Shown: in pieces, positions 1-11,637 of the stretch
How positions within the stretch are numbered: the stretch's first letter is position 1
Layout: each line of letters opens with the position of its first letter
NCBI GenBank assembly: GCA_947396885.1
Contig: OX377204.1
Location: 57,399,139-57,463,138, forward strand
Length of the DNA stretch: 64,000 nt
Reading direction: 5' to 3'
DNA from: Heligmosomoides polygyrus polygyrus
Lineage: Eukaryota > Nematoda > Chromadorea > Rhabditida > Heligmosomidae
Made by a program: the position numbers and the translations under genes
The notes under the pieces: model-generated
Databases searched by the model: none
What the model was told of the DNA's origin: nothing
The model's input: only the letters and a program-made list of their open reading frames with translations

Positions 1-521
1 ATTGAGTATCGGGGTTCTTTATCCCTTTACTAGCGTATTTCTCAAATCATTTAAAACACGTCCACCGACTGAAAACATTCTCTCGTTTTCGACTGCTTTA
101 TGTGGTGAGCAAAGTATTCGGGGATGAGCAGCGCCAAGTGAGGATAAGCAGATCTTACGAGGAGGTCAGACCACTAACTTTGTAGATTTGTTGACGTGCT
201 TGGCGGCTCGACGAAGAACTTTCCCCAAATGCGTTATTTCCAAAAATTCAAATGCGCCATAGAAGGCATGAGAACAGAATAAAAGATGAAAATATTCTTG
301 CTGATTTCAATAGTTTTTCAGGAACAGTCCTTGGGAGGATGAGGCTTACAATATTAGTAAAGACTGAGGGGAAAGTGATAAACTTACTGAGAAAAAAGGT
401 CCGTTAAAAATTCCGTTGAATTTCTAAAATTTTTCGTTAAGTCGTTAAGCCAGATTTTAGCAGAAAACGCCGGTAATTCGTTAAATTCGTTAAATGGTTA
501 ACCGTTAAATGTGCACCCCTG
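1..521 (-). mobile_element. hAT-like transposon fragment, internally deleted
   Basis: Read on the minus strand this starts at base 521 with a hAT-type terminal sequence (CAGGGGTGCAC), followed by TTAAC/GTTAA-rich subterminal DNA. After about 380 bases it reaches a stretch (roughly 140 down to 30) encoding a hAT C-terminal dimerisation motif, ENVFSVGGRVLNDLR, with nearby stops. The transposase body is missing, so this is an internally deleted or decayed element whose other end lies outside the window. Related terminal sequence recurs at 54900-55172, 57590-57830 and 60806-61022. The hAT assignment rests on the terminus and the dimerisation motif, both established for the superfamily; the 8-bp target duplication cannot be checked because one end is missing. 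Confidence 0.6.
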
Positions 522-930
522 GTCTGGAGAGTACGGAGGATGGCTCAGAACTTCCCAGCCTAACTCCTGTATGTTCTCGCGACTCCTTTTCGCGACATGA
601 GGACGCGCGTTGTCGTGCAGCAGGTAGACAATTTCCCGTTCTGGACGTTTCTGGCGCATGGCGTCGGCCAAGCTTTCGAGCTGGGTAGCGTAGACAGATG
701 CTGCGACTGTGCTCTCACTATCCAGCAACTCTCACTAAAGCACGCCTTCTGAGTCCAACAGAGGGGCGTCCGGAACGAGATCGATCTTCGAGAGAGGCAC
801 CTCCAGCCTTGAAGCGCTGATACCAACGGATCACTGTGGAATAGTGAATGACTTCCTCTTTGAATGCAGCGCAGATGTTGGAGGCTGCAGTCCTTATGAA
901 ATGACCTTGCAGAAATTCGTACTAGACGAT
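522..930 (-). pseudogene. Mariner transposase fragment with central deletion
   Basis: The minus strand first encodes a mariner-type helix-turn-helix tail (about 900-780: STVIRWYQRF then LEDRSRSGRPSVG). After a stop and a frame change near 720 it continues with the second catalytic-aspartate block HDNARPHVAKRS and HPPYSPDQ (about 640-500). The linker and the first catalytic aspartate are missing, so the reading has jumped from the DNA-binding domain to the late catalytic core. It ends exactly where the neighbouring hAT terminus begins. A normal mariner transposase is about 345 residues; only about 130 codons remain. It cannot be functional. Confidence 0.75.
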
Positions 931-1079
931 AGGTCGAAGGATGCTGCTGCTTATCGTTGACATTGTTGCTGTGTTTGTACTCGACGACGCCTTATGTAGT
1001 ATGCTTGAGGAAGCTTCGAGAACGTATTGTGACGTCACCACACAAGACCAATACTGTAAGAGCTTTAACAAATTTAACC

Positions 1080-1893
1080 CGCAGTAGCGTAAAGTGTGGC
1101 AAGACCTTTCGACCAATCCAATATTTTCATACCCTTTGAGAAAGCTCGAAAAGTGGGTGTCCCCCCCCCCCCGAGTTGAGTGAGCGGCAAAAATTGTCGC
1201 GTTTCGATATTTGTCCTTCTCTACTTTTACGCAACAAAACTGACCCGTTTTTGGATCGAATCATCACTTGCGATGAAGAGTGGATTCTGTCTGATAACAT
1301 TAAACGTTCCGGACAGTGGTTGGAAGCTGACGAACACCCTGGGCATTTTCCAAAGGCGAACCTCCCCCAAAAAAAGGTAATGGTCACTGTGTGGTGGTCG
1401 GCGGCTGGTGTAATCCATCACAACTTTTTAGCACCAGGCCAAGCGATCACAGTAGAGTGCTCCCGCAAGGAAACCGACGAAGTGCACGGAAAATTGCGTC
1501 AACTTCAGCCAGCATTGGTCAGCAGAAGAGGTCCGATGCCTTTGCACGACAACGCCCGCCCACACGTTTCACAAATCGCTACTCGAAAAGCGAATTAAGG
1601 GTTGAAGTTCTGCCTCACCGGCCATATTCTCCAGAGCCCTCACCACCTTTTCAAACACTTTCAGAACTTTTTCGCTGGTAAAATCTTCACCAAACCAAAA
1701 CAGTATTCCTGGATTTTGTCGAATCTCGACCACCCGATTATTTCGCTGATGGAATAAATCGACTAGTGTTCCGTTGGCAAAAAAATGTGTTGATTCGAAC
1801 GGTGCTTATTTCGACTAATCCGATAGGACTTGAGAAAGTTGTGATAGTTCAACGTGAAGCACTCAAAACGCTGAGAACTTTAGGACTACGTAA
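1080..1893 (+). pseudogene. Bandit/irritans-like mariner, 5'-truncated and frameshifted
   Basis: From about 1130 the plus strand encodes the middle and end of a mariner transposase. Visible are ICPSLLLRN, the first catalytic block ITCDEEWILSDN, KKVMVTVWWSAAGV and the second catalytic block LHDNARPHVSQ (about 1545-1580). A stop at 1596 and a frame change follow; the rest reads PYSPEPSP, where the usual third Asp is replaced, and later FADGINRLVFRWQK near 1750-1780. A C12 run at 1161-1172 interrupts the frame. The right terminal inverted repeat (AAACGCTGAGAACTTT) ends about 1893 next to TA and matches the ends of the mariner at 28015-31859, so both belong to one family. The N-terminal domain and left end are gone. 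Confidence 0.85.
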
Positions 1894-2058
1894 TATGAAG
1901 CAGCAGAGCAAGTAGTTATCATGCGACTCCTTGCCTCCCACTGATCCTTTATCCCTGTCAGCAAATGGACCTTAGAAATTATGCAGCTTAGACCCGAGGC
2001 CTGCGCACTATGTAGTTTCCAGCAGTGAAGGGGGAATTTCTCAATTATCACAGCAGTC

Positions 2059-5000
2059 TCCCTCGATAGAGAGCCTTCGGGCTCCCTTGTTAAGAGGGAT
2101 CTCGGGCCGCTTGTCGCAGGGCCACGTGGCGCGTCCCCGGGTGGTGGATAGGGGAATTAAACGCGAACCAAATGCGACCGTGTACTGCCCAGAGACGCAG
2201 GTTGGATGCAGGGGATGGACTCCTTGCTCCTGCTGTATCGGGTCGATGCGTTCCTTGTGCGTGGGAGCGGCATGTTCGTGCACAGTGTGCGTGGATGTGT
2301 CCGTGACTGTGCGGATTGTAACTGCGTCGGCTCGGCCAAAAGCTTGCACTCGGTAGACTGGGAGTACATGTAAGGCGATTCGAGGCCGCCTTAAGTCTCG
2401 CCCCGTCCCTTCGGGCGGTCTGGCTGGCTGCCCGGAGTACCCCGCCCGCACGACAGAGCCTGACTAGCTACCCGTGTTGTATTCCAGTCAAACACAGCAG
2501 CACTAAAGGGCCTCATTCCCCTGACCCCGAAAGAGCCCCCATTTCTGCAGCGATGGGAAGGACGAGTACGGAGAGGCTGCTAAAATCTCAGGGCCTAACC
2601 AGGTTGCGCAAACTGAGAAGGACTAGGATGACGATCTGTACTTACAACGCCCGCACGCTTGCGTCGGAAGCATCCGTCGAGGACCTGATGATGCAAGCCA
2701 GGAAGATCAAGTACGACGTCATCGGACTGACCGAGACGAGAAGACACCACCCCCTACACGCCGCCTATGACTCCGGAGAAGAACTGTTCCTCGGAACATG
2801 CGACAGCAGGGGAGTAGGCGGCGTTGGTGTCCTCGTCAACACGCACTTGGCCATGAACATCGATTCGTACGAGTCTCTGACAAGCCGAATCGGACGTCTG
2901 CGACTGAAGCGATGTGGCTCCGTGCCAGCCTTGACTGTGTTCGTCGCGTATGCCCCAACATCCGACTACGACGACGAAGACGTCGAGGCCTTCTACGTGG
3001 AGCTGGAGAAGTTCCATAAGGAAGATCACACCTTCTACAAGGTGATCGTCGGCGACTTCAACGCCAAGATCGGGCCACGAAGGTCGCCGGAAGAACTTCA
3101 CATCGGAACCCACGGTTTGGAGTGGAACGAGCAAGGTGAAAGGCTGTCTGAGTTTATCATATCGACCAAGACCATCCATGGAAACTCGCAGTTCCAGAAG
3201 CCTCCCTCCCTACGATGGACCTGGGAATCCCCCGGTGGCCAGTTCCACAACGAGATCGACCACATCATCTTCAATCGCAAGTATTGCCTGACCGATGTCT
3301 CCGTTGTCCCCATGTTCTACACGGGATCGGACCACCGCCTCCTTCGCGCGAGGTTCCGCTTTTCGCGTCAAGGAGAGAAGGCCGCGAAGTTCAAGAAGAG
3401 GAATCCCAGTACGACCATCAACTGGGATCTCTACACCTCTCTCGTCGGCCTTTGGAAAGATGCCGTCATGGACAACGTCGACGAGGAATGCGATCGCTTC
3501 GTGCACTATCTCCACGATAGTGCTAAGGGAGCCGAGAGCTTGAAGACCACCAAGAGACGCCTGTCTCCGGAAACTCTCGAGCTGATACGCCAGCGTGGAG
3601 CAGCACGAGCGTCAGGCAACTACCAACTGACGTCCGAGCTTGCAAAGCTATGCAGAGCGGCGATAAAGGAAGATCTCAAGGAGAGAAGGGCGGAAGTGTT
3701 GGCTGAAGCAGCAGAGGCAGAGCTGAGCATCCGCAATGCCCGCCGGAACTTCGCCAACTTCAAGACCAAGATGACCGCTCTCCGTCGTCCTGACGGCACC
3801 ATCATCTCCTCCAGAAGGACCATGGAGAAAGCCATCCACGACTTCTACTCCGATCTCTTCGATAGCCACGTCCACCTGCCCCCATGCCATCTTCCGCAGG
3901 ATGGATACGTCGTCCCCTCTGTTCTCTCTTCCGAAATCCGACACGCCATCTCGTCGGTGAAGAACCGTACAACACCCAGTCCCGACAGGATCAGACCCGA
4001 ACACCTGAAGAACCTCCCGCCAGCGCTCATCAACACCTTGGCGCGGCTCTTCACACGCTACCTGTCCGAATGCAAGGTTCCATCTCAGTGGAAGACCAGC
4101 AAGACCGTTTTGCTGTACAAGAAGGGAGACGTGCACGACATTGGCAACTATCGCCCGATCTGCCCGTTGTCCGTAGTCTACAAGCTGTTCACTCGAGTCA
4201 TCCTGAATAGGATTAGTAGAACTCTGGACGAAGGACAGCCATGCGAACAAGCAGGATTTCGGAGAGGATTCAGCACGATCGACTACATACACACCATTAC
4301 GAAGCTCATCGAAGTGTCGCGAGAGTACAAGCTGCCGCTTTGCCTTACGTTCATCGACCTGAAGAAGGCATTCGACTCCGTCGAGACTGAAGCGGTCATG
4401 GAAGCCCTGCTCACCCAGGGCGTTCCTACTCAGTACATCAGAGTCCTTCGAGAGCTGTACAGTGGATTCACGACCAAGATCTCACCATTCTACAACGACA
4501 TCGTCATTGACGTGAAGAGAGGGGTTCGACAAAGGGATACCATATCCCCGAAGCTCTTCAGCGCCACCCTCGAAAACGTCATGCGCGAACTAGAATGGGA
4601 AGACATGGGAGTGAAGGTCGACGGCCGGCAACTGCACCATCTTCGCTTCGCTGACGACATCGTGCTCATAACGCCGAGCATTAGTCAGGCGGAACGAATG
4701 CTGGCCGACTTCGATCGTGTATGTGGAAGCGTTGGACTGCAGCTGAATCTTACGAAGACGATGTTCATGAAGAACGGATGGGTTTCTGATGCCCCATTCT
4801 CGCTCAACGGAACGAACATCTCCGAATGCTCCAGCTATGTGTATCTGGGTCGCGAAGTCAACATGGCCAACGACCTAGCACCAGAGCTGAGCAGGAGGAA
4901 ACGAGCGGCTTGGGGAGCTTTCAAGAGCGTCGAAGAAGTCGCGAAAAAGACGAAGAACGTCCGACTCCGTGCCCACCTATTCGACTCCACTGTTCTTCCT

Positions 5001-5476
5001 GCCCTAACATACGCCTCAGAGACCTGGGCTATACGAAAGCAGGATGAACACGCGATCAGCGTCGCTCAGCGTGGAATCGAGAGGACGATGCTCGGAGTGA
5101 CACGACTCACGCAAGTGAGAGAAGGCCTCCGGAGTTCCGAACTTCGCCGACGTTCGAAGATCAGAGACGCTGTCGCGTGGGCAAAGTTGTCGAAAATTAG
5201 GCGGGCCGGCCACGTAGTGCGCTTCGCAGACACCCGCTGGACGAGAGCCGTCACAGATTGGATTCCGCGGGATGTCAAAAGAACACCAGGACGCCCACCA
5301 ACGCGTTGGTCGGACTTCTTCGTGAAAGCCCTGAACGACCGATATGACGCTCTTCGTGTCCCTCGAGCGAGGAGGATCCATTGGACCACTCTGGCACGCG
5401 ACAGGGACGAATGGAGACGCTGCTGGCGCCCGCTCGAGCAAGTCGATGATCAACGGGACGACAGGTGATACAGGTG
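2059..5476 (+). mobile_element. RTE-clade non-LTR retrotransposon, family 1, near full length
   Basis: The element holds a 5' region of about 490 bases, one long ORF and a short 3' end made of repeated ACAGGTGAT-like units. It is flanked by ATCACAGCAGTC at 2047-2058 and again at 5477-5488, a target-site duplication of about 12 bp, so this is a complete insertion event. The same family occurs at 8018-13770 (minus), 40470-41530 and 56884-57470. The 5' region is GC-rich and is shared in diverged form with the 40470 copy. RTE elements insert by target-primed reverse transcription and end in short tandem repeats rather than poly(A), as seen here. Confidence 0.9.
2553..5468 (+). CDS. RTE endonuclease-reverse transcriptase polyprotein (971 aa)
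   Basis: This ORF encodes the enzyme that nicks chromosomal DNA and copies element RNA into it. The apurinic-type endonuclease occupies roughly residues 25-275. Its expected residues are visible: Asn in TYNARTL, Glu in LTETRR, Asp and Asn in [11 protein letters not shown], and SDHRLL. Reverse transcriptase spans about 470-760 with [15 protein letters not shown], and the catalytic box [12 protein letters not shown]-terminal region with [10 protein letters not shown] follows. Length fits RTE ORFs. Two oddities suggest loss of activity: the conserved RQGD of the template-grip motif reads RQRD, while the copy near 8950 keeps RQGD; and a start about 24 codons upstream, present in the copy at 13649, is destroyed here, so the downstream Met was chosen. 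Confidence 0.92.
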   Translation: MGRTSTERLLKSQGLTRLRKLRRTRMTICTYNARTLASEASVEDLMMQARKIKYDVIGLTETRRHHPLHAAYDSGEELFLGTCDSRGVGGVGVLVNTHLAMNIDSYESLTSRIGRLRLKRCGSVPALTVFVAYAPTSDYDDEDVEAFYVELEKFHKEDHTFYKVIVGDFNAKIGPRRSPEELHIGTHGLEWNEQGERLSEFIISTKTIHGNSQFQKPPSLRWTWESPGGQFHNEIDHIIFNRKYCLTDVSVVPMFYTGSDHRLLRARFRFSRQGEKAAKFKKRNPSTTINWDLYTSLVGLWKDAVMDNVDEECDRFVHYLHDSAKGAESLKTTKRRLSPETLELIRQRGAARASGNYQLTSELAKLCRAAIKEDLKERRAEVLAEAAEAELSIRNARRNFANFKTKMTALRRPDGTIISSRRTMEKAIHDFYSDLFDSHVHLPPCHLPQDGYVVPSVLSSEIRHAISSVKNRTTPSPDRIRPEHLKNLPPALINTLARLFTRYLSECKVPSQWKTSKTVLLYKKGDVHDIGNYRPICPLSVVYKLFTRVILNRISRTLDEGQPCEQAGFRRGFSTIDYIHTITKLIEVSREYKLPLCLTFIDLKKAFDSVETEAVMEALLTQGVPTQYIRVLRELYSGFTTKISPFYNDIVIDVKRGVRQRDTISPKLFSATLENVMRELEWEDMGVKVDGRQLHHLRFADDIVLITPSISQAERMLADFDRVCGSVGLQLNLTKTMFMKNGWVSDAPFSLNGTNISECSSYVYLGREVNMANDLAPELSRRKRAAWGAFKSVEEVAKKTKNVRLRAHLFDSTVLPALTYASETWAIRKQDEHAISVAQRGIERTMLGVTRLTQVREGLRSSELRRRSKIRDAVAWAKLSKIRRAGHVVRFADTRWTRAVTDWIPRDVKRTPGRPPTRWSDFFVKALNDRYDALRVPRARRIHWTTLARDRDEWRRCWRPLEQVDDQRDDR

Positions 5477-5488
5477 ATCACAGCAGTC

Positions 5489-5697
5489 CAATAACATGAT
5501 TTCTAAAAGTGTTATAATATCACGTTTTAATGCTAATTTTCGCATTTTGCTTCTACGTTGTCTATATCCACCTTAGTATATCTAGTTTTCCTGATTTTGA
5601 TTTTTTCCACTTCTACATGTGGTGCTAGTAGCTGCTCAGGCGCCTACCTTTTTATGTATTAGCGCGCCCTCTGGCGCATAAATAAATAAATAAATAA
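5489..5697 (+). mobile_element. 3' tail of a non-LTR retrotransposon, probable CR1/L2-like
   Basis: A short GC stem (GCGCGCCCTCTGGCGC) is followed by an (AAAT)n tract at about 5678-5697, and no ORF precedes it. The same arrangement closes the CR1-like copy at 43740. The RTE at 2059-5476 appears to have landed just upstream of or inside this older tail. The assignment is by similarity of the tail only. Confidence 0.35.
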
Positions 5698-5714
5698 CAT
5701 TATCAATGATATAG

Positions 5715-6525
5715 TGATGATCATTTTGTTGGATGACCTTTTTCCATCCTTCAGTTCGTTTAAAAATTCCAGTTTGAAGTAGCCCTGGTTTTTAAAAGCG
5801 AAGAGGTGACGCAACTCATTTTCAACAGCTTAATCGGAATCAGATATTCTACCAATCAAATGGTAATGAAGGAAGCGAAACAAATGGCACTTTGATGGTG
5901 CCATGTCAGGGCTAGAAGAGATCCGCATTGACCTCTGTTGATTTTGAACAGGTTGTCAAAGAGGTGTGGGGTCAGGCGTTATCATGATGGAGGACCACGC
6001 CTAGGCGATTGGCCAGCTCAGGGCGCTCTTTTCGTTCAATTTCGATAGTTGACGGCTGCAAACAGAATCAACAGTTTGGTTTCTTCGAAGCGCTCGAAGT
6101 AGACTGTTCCCTCGCGTACGTTAAATCGCTTGGTGAGTGGAATTCCTCTAATTCGAGAGGAACCCAAATATCTAATTTGTTTACGTGAACAAGTTGTTAT
6201 AAGTGCAAGTAAACGGTTGAGTTGGATGTGTAAAGCTTCTCTGCCATCTCTTCAGTCGTCATACGCCGGCTGGTTTCGATTGACGGCTTTTATTGTCGTC
6301 ATCAGTAGTGAGCGGTATGTGGTGCATCTTGCGCATTGAAGCTTCCAAAGCGAAAGCGAGCAAACCAACGCTGACACTGCCGTTCAGCAAGGCTGTCCTT
6401 ACCATGATGTTCACACAATTTCTTCCGAGTTTGCACTGCGTTTTTGCCCTTTCGGAACTAAATCGATAAAATATGCCGGTAATGCTCTTCTTGACTGCCC
6501 ATTTTCAACTTATTTTTTACTACCA
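5715..6525 (-). pseudogene. Decayed mariner transposase, third copy
   Basis: On the minus strand, from about 6525 down, the sequence reads like a mariner N-terminus (HILSI, then AERQCQRWFARFRFGSF at about 6400-6330). After many stops it shows the catalytic block HHDNA-PHTSL near 5985-5950, and the C-terminal GIFKRTEGWKKVIQQND at 5775-5715. Order and spacing fit a full transposase with nonsense and frameshift changes throughout. The HTH wording differs from the bandit-like copies, so this is probably another mariner subfamily. No terminal repeats were identified. Confidence 0.7.
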
Positions 6526-7643
6526 CTTTTTTTTACTAATGACGTTCAGTTTTTGATAGAAGGGTTAAAGTTTAAAGTCTAACCTCTAAAATACTAAGTA
6601 ATATTGTAAGCCTCACAATCACTACCACATATAAATATACACTGCACGCCATCTACGAGCAAAAACGACATTACTTAACTAACAACTCTACAGATTTAAT
6701 GCTCATCCATGTGGTTGAGAGGCAGGAGGTTGCTATTTCGTCCTGCTCTGTGACTCAGTTATTCCTAAAAGATCTTTCGTCAACTTCCTTCCCTTGGGCT
6801 ACTTCGCAGTTGGTTTCCTCTGCTCCTAAGGCCAACTATTCATCGTCGAAATCTATTACCAACAAAGAACTGCTAGTATTTCGTTGTCTGTTCGGCAGTC
6901 ATAGCACCAGTTTTATTTTGATTGCTACGCTGATCATCAACAGAAGAACCTGATGTTCTTCCCCATCACCTCTTCCTCAGCTCTTGTGAATACTGTACAT
7001 CGTTTTCGGATGTAAGCTGACGTCAGCAGACGAACGGAGTTGACTTAGTATGAAACATTTTCCTCTCACAATAAGAATCCTGTATAAGCTAATCATGTAT
7101 AGGCGGCAGACCTTGAGGAGAATAGCAATATCGGATGTATGGGACCTACATCCAGAAACCCACAGAGCATCAAGAAAGCACTTTCACCCAAAAACTGTCT
7201 TGACTTTTCCGCTGGGTTCATCAACTAGATTCTCGCATAGCATTGTGAACAACCGCACTTTAGCAATACAAGCGCTGCAACACACCTCATGATGTGTCTT
7301 GCACTTGTTCGATTCGAGAACTGATGCCACCTGTACAGACTGCTTTTTCGTATGCGGGATTGGCGCAACCCTTGAAAAATTTACTCGCAAAACAATGGTT
7401 TTGATGAAGCCTATGCTTGGTGTCGTACCTAGTTTTAACGGGGCAAATTTCAAGAGAGCTAAATAGCTCTAGTTAATGCCTACATAATGGCCTCGTTAGT
7501 TATGGGTGGAGTCAATAATAGAGTGGTAGAGTAGATAGGTAGATAACATTCTCGCTATGCTAAGGATCTGAATACACCAGCTCTTTTAAAGAACATCGAT
7601 GGTTCTCCCTGGAGATCTTCATATGGGTAAGGACCCTAGACCG
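6526..7643. other. No gene recognised (about 1.1 kb)
   Basis: Moderately AT-rich DNA with only short open frames on either strand. None shows a transposase, reverse transcriptase or exon-like signature that I could defend. Confidence 0.5.
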
Positions 7644-7646
7644 TTA

Positions 7647-7806
7647 GGCCCCTGTTATACTCCCGCGGGAGTGTCCGCGGAAGGGCGGGAATCGTGCCGA
7701 GATCCCTCACCTGGCCAATCGCCGCGCCTCGCCACGCCCGCCTCCGCCGTGCACCATTGGTCCGTGGTCGTTCCGCGGATGTTCCCGCGGGAGTATAACA
7801 GAGGCC
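7647..7806. mobile_element. GC-rich MITE with TTA target duplication
   Basis: A 160-bp non-coding element with terminal inverted repeats GGCCCCTGTTATACTCCCGC and GGCCTCTGTTATACTCCCGC (read inward from each end). It is flanked by TTA at 7644-7646 and 7807-7809. TWA duplications and short ends are typical of PIF/Harbinger-type MITEs, so that superfamily is the likely source. Its interior resembles the reverse complement of 21590-21728. Confidence 0.75.
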
Positions 7807-8017
7807 TTAATCTATGCTCCAGAAATGAGGTGAATTAATACATGAAAATCCCTGGTAGTAAAACTAATATTCTACAACTTCTGGACAACTTCAGATCACC
7901 TAACACGGTGTCTTCTAAAACTCTCACAATTGGGCGGAAGGCGATAAATCATGCGAACAGTGGAGAATGGGCCTTCCTCGCATTGAGCATAAAAGGCCAG
8001 TTCTTGCTTGCAGAAGT

Positions 8018-8990
8018 ATCACCTGTATCACCTGTCGTCCCGTTGATCATCGACTTGCTCGAGCGGGCGCCAGCAGCGTTTTCATTCGTCCCTGTCGCGT
8101 GCCAGAGTGGTCCAATGGATCCTCCTCGCTCGAGGGACACGAAGAGCGTCATATCGGTCGTTCAGGGCTTTCACGAAGAAGTCCGACCAACGTGTTGGTG
8201 GGCGTCCAGGTGTTCTCTTGACATCCTGCGGAATCCAGTCGGTAACGGCTCTCGTCCAGCGGGTGTCTGCGAAGCGCATTACGTGGCCGGCCCACCTAAT
8301 TTTCGACTTCTTGGCCCACGCGACAGCGTCTCTGATCTTCGAACGTCGGCGAAGCTCGGAACTCCGGAGGCCTTCTCTCACTTGTGTGAGTCGTGTCACT
8401 CCGAGCATCGTCCTCTCGATTCCTAGCTGCGCAACGCTGATCGCGTGTTCATCCTGCTTTCGTATAGCCCAGGTCTCTGAGGCGTATGTTAGGGCAGGAA
8501 GAACTGTAGAGTCGAATAGGTGGGCACGGAGTCGGACGTTCTTCGTCTTCTTCGCGACTTCTTCGACGCTCTTGAAAGCTCCCCAAGCCGCTCGTTTCCT
8601 CCTGCTCAGCTCCGGCGCTAGGTCGTTGGTCATATTGACTTCGCGACCCAGATACACATAGCTGGGGCATGCGGAGATGTTCTTCCGTTGAGCGAGAATG
8701 GGGCATCACAAACTTCTCCATTCCTCATGAACATCGTCTTCGTAAGATTCAGCTGCAGTCCAACGCTTCCACATACACGGTCGAAGTCGGTCAGCATTAG
8801 GTCCGCCTGGCTGATGCTCGGTGTTATGTGCACGATGTCGTCAGCGAAGGTGCAGTTGCCGGCCGTCGACCTTCACTCCCATGTCTTCGCATTCTAGTTC
8901 GCGCACGAGGTTTTCGAGGGTGGCTCTGAAGAGCTTCGGGGATATGGCATCGCCCTGCCGAACCCCTCTCTTTACGTCGGTGACGACGTC
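8018..8990 (-). pseudogene. RTE-1 ORF, C-terminal part
   Basis: This minus-strand stretch encodes the end of the RTE polyprotein: the thumb and C-terminal region (for example [17 protein letters not shown] and [16 protein letters not shown]), most of 8650-8080 being open. Towards 8990 it reaches the reverse transcriptase core, with RGVRQGD intact near 8970-8930. The FADD box region around 8850-8830 is damaged by a short deletion and frame change. The rest of the ORF lies beyond the Penelope-like insertion at 11638. Confidence 0.8.
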
Positions 8991-9009
8991 GCCAAGTTTT
9001 TGGAGGGGC

Positions 9010-11357
9010 GCCTATGGAAGAGGATCGTGGAGGGGTCCAAGTCGATTTGTGAGTCTATCCGATCTTAATGTCAAGGCATCCCTACAGAAGAAGTTCGGTG
9101 ACCTCATTAGTAGATCGCGTGGCCGAGAACAGAGTCTGTCCGGTGCGGTGCCTGGCAGTGGCACCCCTGAGCAACCGGTGGTTGCCGCAGGTCAGTCGGG
9201 GAAACGGGCACGTAGAGTAACCGTTATGGGCAATTTCCCCTTGTCCGAGAACGCGCTTTCGGTCCTAGAACTGGGTCCCCGCTTTTCTCCTTCTCAACCT
9301 ATCTCCACCACTTTCATGCGCAAGGTTATATGCGGCCTTCATGAGCTACAAGATCGACTCCGTCAAAGGGGTAGAACAGAATCCCAAGCCCAACCCCAAC
9401 AACAGCAAGTCAGGGCAATACCCGCAATTCATTTCCCCCAAACGCACTTCAGACAGCAGGAACCCAATATCCATGCGGATATAAATTTCCGCCTATTTGC
9501 TGATGAAGTTTTCAGGGTCCTCAGGCACTATCGTAGTCTCAGCAATCCAACCTTTCGGGGTCACAGGTTGCTGGCATCAAAGAGTTTCGCGACCTTGTCA
9601 AATCTAAAGCCATAAGGCTTTCTGTTAGTGACAAGGGCGGAGAGTTCGTTGTAATTCCCAGCAATCTGGATAAGGCTATAACGGAGTGCCACCTTGGGGA
9701 TATGTCCCTTTACCGCACGTCTTCTGTAAAGGAATTCCAGGCACAGTATCGGAGACTTTACAGAACGTGGGTAAGGGAGGCCAATTTGGCTGGGTTAGGC
9801 CCAGCTGTGGTTAGCCGCCTTAAAACTGAGGCACCGAACTGTCCGGTCTTGTATTTGCTTATCAAGACCCACAAGTTCTCATCATCCGACGACGCGGCCT
9901 CAGTCGACCCATCTGCAGTTAAGGTCAGGCCAATCATCAGCTGTGTGGGTGGCCCTACGGACAAAATAGGATGGCTGGTCAATACTGTTCTAGCTCAACT
10001 TCTTAGGTTTATTCCTGCCCACCTCACAAACACAAAAATGTTCCTTGAGAGCCTCCAAGGGACAAACCTTAACTCCTCCTGTGTAATGGAGTCATTCGAC
10101 GTTACGGTACTATACACCAACGTCTCGAACGACTCCGCTATGGAAGCAGTTTTCGAACTTCTCAACCAGCATGCAGGTGCGATCAACATGTACGGGTTCT
10201 CCATTAATCAGGTGATGATACTACTAAAGGATTGTCTCGCCTGCAATGTCTTCAGGTGGTCGGGCAAGTACTTCGCCCAAACAAGAGGGCTGGCCATGGG
10301 ACAACGCCTAGCACCAACGCTCGCCATAGCCTTCATGTCTAAGATCGAAGCACCGGTGCTATCTCGGCTCCCCCTTTTGTACTGCAGATACGTGGACGAC
10401 TGTTTCACCATATGCTCTACGCAGGATGAAATGGACAGATGTTTCGAGATAATGAACAGCCAGTCCGACTACATTAGTCTCACGAGGGAAACGCCTTGTG
10501 GAAACTGGCTTCCCTTCCTGAACGTCCAGGTACAGCTAACAGGAAGGAGGTACATTACTAAATGGTACCGCAAACCAAGTAATAAAACATCATAGTCCAC
10601 AGTCAGTCGGCCCACCCCAGCCAGACAAAGAAGGCAGTCGTAAGAAGCATGTTTCGCACGGCAGCTAGCGTCTGCACAGGAGAAAATGAGCGCAGGGAAT
10701 CCCTCAAAATGGCCCAGGAGATAGCTATGCAAACTGCCTATGCTCTCCAAAAACCTCTGCGGAAATTCAGGGCGGGAAGGATATCAGAAAACGGCGCTGG
10801 ACCATCTTCTAAAATTCCATTTTTAGTGCCGTTTATCTCCGATGAAGTGAGCACTTCCATTCGGAAGTGTCTGAGGAGATCGGGGTTGGACAGCTCAGTT
10901 ACTGTTGTGGATCTTCACCCAGTAATCTGAAGCAACAGCTAATTCGAAACCGCCTTTATGATCGTTTCTGCGGCACGCCTAATTGTGTGGTCTGCCCAGG
11001 TGGTAAGGAAGGTGACTGCACCGTATCTGGTGTGGTTTATCTGATTTCATGCCAATCCTGCGGAGCAGAATACATCGGGGAAACTGGACGTCCTCTCCAT
11101 GTGAGGATCAAAAGGAGCATCTCGACGGGAAGGAAAAGCTCAGAGCCTCGACTGCTCTAGGCTATCATAGGCTTCATTGCCATGAACGGGAGGATTTTGA
11201 GGTCAAGGTGGAGATTCTGGGGCACGAGGTTCAAACATCCGCGCGCAGAGCCCTTGAGGCATTCTGGATATACTCCAGAGACCCCAAGGTCAACCGGAAG
11301 GGGGAGTGCCTATATATAACGCGAGAACTCAAGCCCTACCTCAGACTCGCATTTTGA
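9010..11357 (+). pseudogene. Penelope-type reverse transcriptase/GIY-YIG endonuclease, frameshifted
   Basis: Frame 1 (to 9615) holds an N-terminal region with a Gln-rich stretch. A frame change near 9580 leads into DKGGEFVVIPSNLDK and then the long frame 9702-10595, with RPIISCVGG, the catalytic FDVTVLYTNVS, GLAMGQRLAPTLA and the second catalytic box CRYVDDCF. Another change leads to 10649-10930 (PFLVPFISDEVS). A third change leads to a Cys-rich linker (CGTPNCVVCPGG) and the GIY-YIG domain: GVVYLISC, YIGETGRPLHVR, and after a last frameshift RALEAFWI. All key residues are still present, so decay is recent and mainly by indels. Function would be RNA-templated insertion; this copy cannot make one protein. 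Confidence 0.88.
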
Positions 11358-11551
11358 ACTGGGGTAGCTGCTGTCCCACACCCCTCGTCTGTCCTGCGCT
11401 GCTTCCATTGGTCCCTCGGTGGACTACGGTCAGGTACGGCACTCGAACTCTCTCTCTATTGGTCCCATCTACTAAATGTGGCACTGAACTTAGTAGGGTT
11501 GAGTAGACATTTGGTGGGATAACTTCTTATTGATTTGGTCCCTTTCAGGCT

Positions 11552-11575
11552 CTGAAGAAGGCGATCTCGCCGAAA
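11552..11575 (+). ncRNA. Hammerhead-ribozyme-like core in the Penelope 3' region (candidate)
   Basis: CTGAAGA at 11552-11558, a stem GGCG-ATCT-CGCC at 11560-11571, then GAAA at 11572-11575. This matches the CUGANGA - helix II - GAAA core of hammerhead ribozymes, which are documented in Penelope-like elements. A short helix III (ACG with CGU) followed by a possible GUC cleavage site can be drawn downstream near 11597-11600. I could not draw a good helix I, so self-cleavage is not established; it may be a degenerate or dimer-dependent form. Confidence 0.4.
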
Positions 11576-11637
11576 CGTTGGCCAGTAAATAAATCCGTCT
11601 ACCAACCTCGTGTAGAGCTCAGCACGCACAACAGCGA

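Larger units (their letters stand above)
8991..11637 (+). mobile_element. Penelope-like retroelement with GIY-YIG endonuclease
   Basis: The element is bounded by TGACGACGTC at 8981-8990 and 11638-11647, a duplication of the RTE target it entered. It encodes a Penelope-type reverse transcriptase followed by a GIY-YIG endonuclease, the defining domain order of endonuclease-bearing Penelope-like elements. About four frameshifts break the coding region. The 3' part holds the CTGAAGA/GAAA motif described separately and an AATAAA at about 11588. A second, shorter piece of a related element lies at 53190-53838 on the minus strand. Confidence 0.88.

Noticed and set aside
7599..7838. 79-codon ORF as a gene
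   Set aside because: It spans the MITE at 7647-7806 including both inverted ends.
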